This document shows positions 63,691-64,000 of a stretch of DNA of 64,000 nucleotides, one piece after another. The position numbers were made by a program, and so were the translations under genes. Location of the stretch: assembly GCF_014652855.1 (NCBI RefSeq), contig NZ_BMZP01000002.1, positions 214,963 to 278,962 on the forward strand, read 5' to 3'. The DNA comes from Novosphingobium pokkalii (lineage in GTDB: Bacteria > Pseudomonadota > Alphaproteobacteria > Sphingomonadales > Sphingomonadaceae). Positions within the stretch are counted from its first letter, which is position 1. Every line of letters begins with the position of its first letter. Under the pieces are notes generated by a model. That model was not told where the DNA came from. It searched no databases and saw only the letters and a list, made by a program, of their open reading frames with translations.

Positions 63691-63977
63691 AGATCGCGCC
63701 TGCCCTTGTCCTGCTGCTCGCGCTGGGCGGCTGCCAGAAAAGCGCCGAGCCGGAGAAAGGCGCCGCCAAGGCCGCCGGCGGGGAAGTGCTGCCGGGCAGC
63801 GTCAGCGACGCGATGATCGACCTTGATGGCGCCACCGGTACGCCACCCTTGCAGCCCGCGCCGAAAGCCAGGGCCAGTGCAGCAGCTCCGGAACCGACGG
63901 CGAGTGCGGATGCCACGGCAGCGGCTACAGAAACGCCGACTCCCGCAGCAGCGCCCGCGGCACCGCCCGCGCAATAG
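63687..63977 (+). CDS. Small Ala/Pro-rich lipoprotein
   Basis: The 96-residue product starts with a lipoprotein signal peptide: [16 protein letters not shown], where LGGC is a good lipobox with Cys16 as the lipidated residue. The mature part has [23 protein letters not shown] followed by a long Ala/Pro/Glu/Thr-rich tail that should be unstructured. It is probably anchored in a membrane facing the periplasm. Its start overlaps lipB (ATGA), so the two are coupled. The stop lies 23 bases before the end of the window. Confidence 0.75.
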   Translation: MKIAPALVLLLALGGCQKSAEPEKGAAKAAGGEVLPGSVSDAMIDLDGATGTPPLQPAPKARASAAAPEPTASADATAAATETPTPAAAPAAPPAQ

Positions 63978-64000
63978 GTGGATCAGTGTCGTCACCCCGG

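Overview
The window is GC-rich alphaproteobacterial chromosome. The organism is most likely a member of the Sphingomonadaceae (Novosphingobium/Sphingomonas-like). Supporting this are a Mg-type HemB, alphaproteobacterial families DUF2093, DUF1491, DUF2141 and DUF6489-like, CarD and HemJ, large TonB-dependent receptors, and GANTC sites clustered at a putative origin. The genus is not fixed by the sequence alone.

The centrepiece is a likely chromosome origin region. The intergenic gap at 37170-37535 between the PPSR gene (minus) and hemE (plus) holds DnaA-box-like 9-mers, five GANTC sites within about 200 bp, a perfect tandem 12-bp repeat and an AT-rich tract. The nine genes to its left (30975-37169) all read leftward. 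Most genes to its right read rightward: hemE, hemJ, rho, mnmE, mnmG, rsmG, parA, parB. Six parS-like ParB sites lie in the window: 583, 28689, 45644, 47549, 49661 and 50032. The last four crowd around mnmE-parAB, and two of those are inside rsmG.

Layout. 1-5.6 kb: a partial DUF3667 gene, a hydroxyacid dehydrogenase, a DUF1275 protein, gamma carbonic anhydrase with DUF167, hemB, and two cell-wall hydrolases facing away from each other. 5.9-12.1 kb: two paralogous TonB-dependent receptors with related upstream regions. 12.4-16.3 kb: M23 peptidase, DUF2093, xseA, and purD, whose start codon overlaps that of xseA. 16.3-18.8 kb: a lower-GC IS1595-family insertion carrying an adenine-type DNA methyltransferase and an unknown gene; its transposase has two in-frame stops. 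It appears to have landed in a terminator hairpin between purD and the next gene. 18.8-22.8 kb: a putative surface-glycan cluster (STT3-like GT-C protein, GtrA, FAD oxidoreductase). 22.9-31.6 kb: PilZ protein, rpoZ, Suv3-like helicase, S4 protein, ferredoxin, carD, Sua5, DUF815 ATPase and a second SleB-type hydrolase. 31.8-37.2 kb: DUF1491, ptsN, hpf, dnaQ, coaE, aroE, maf and PPSR. 37.5-51.9 kb: the hemE-to-parB arm. 52-64 kb: nucleoside hydrolase, fRMsr, PQQ-type dehydrogenase, purH, heparinase, rpe, DUF2141, a second hydroxyacid dehydrogenase, a PmtA-like methyltransferase, a membrane protein, lipB and a lipoprotein.

Shared themes are haem synthesis (hemB, hemE, hemJ), purine synthesis (purD, purH), tRNA/rRNA modification (Sua5, MnmE, MnmG, RsmG), chromosome replication and segregation (oriC, dnaQ, parABS), and peptidoglycan remodelling (four hydrolases). 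No tRNA, rRNA or CRISPR array was recognised. Two kinds of dispersed hairpin repeat (CTTCGACAAGCTCAGCCC type and CCCCCTCCTCT type) occupy gaps on the right arm.
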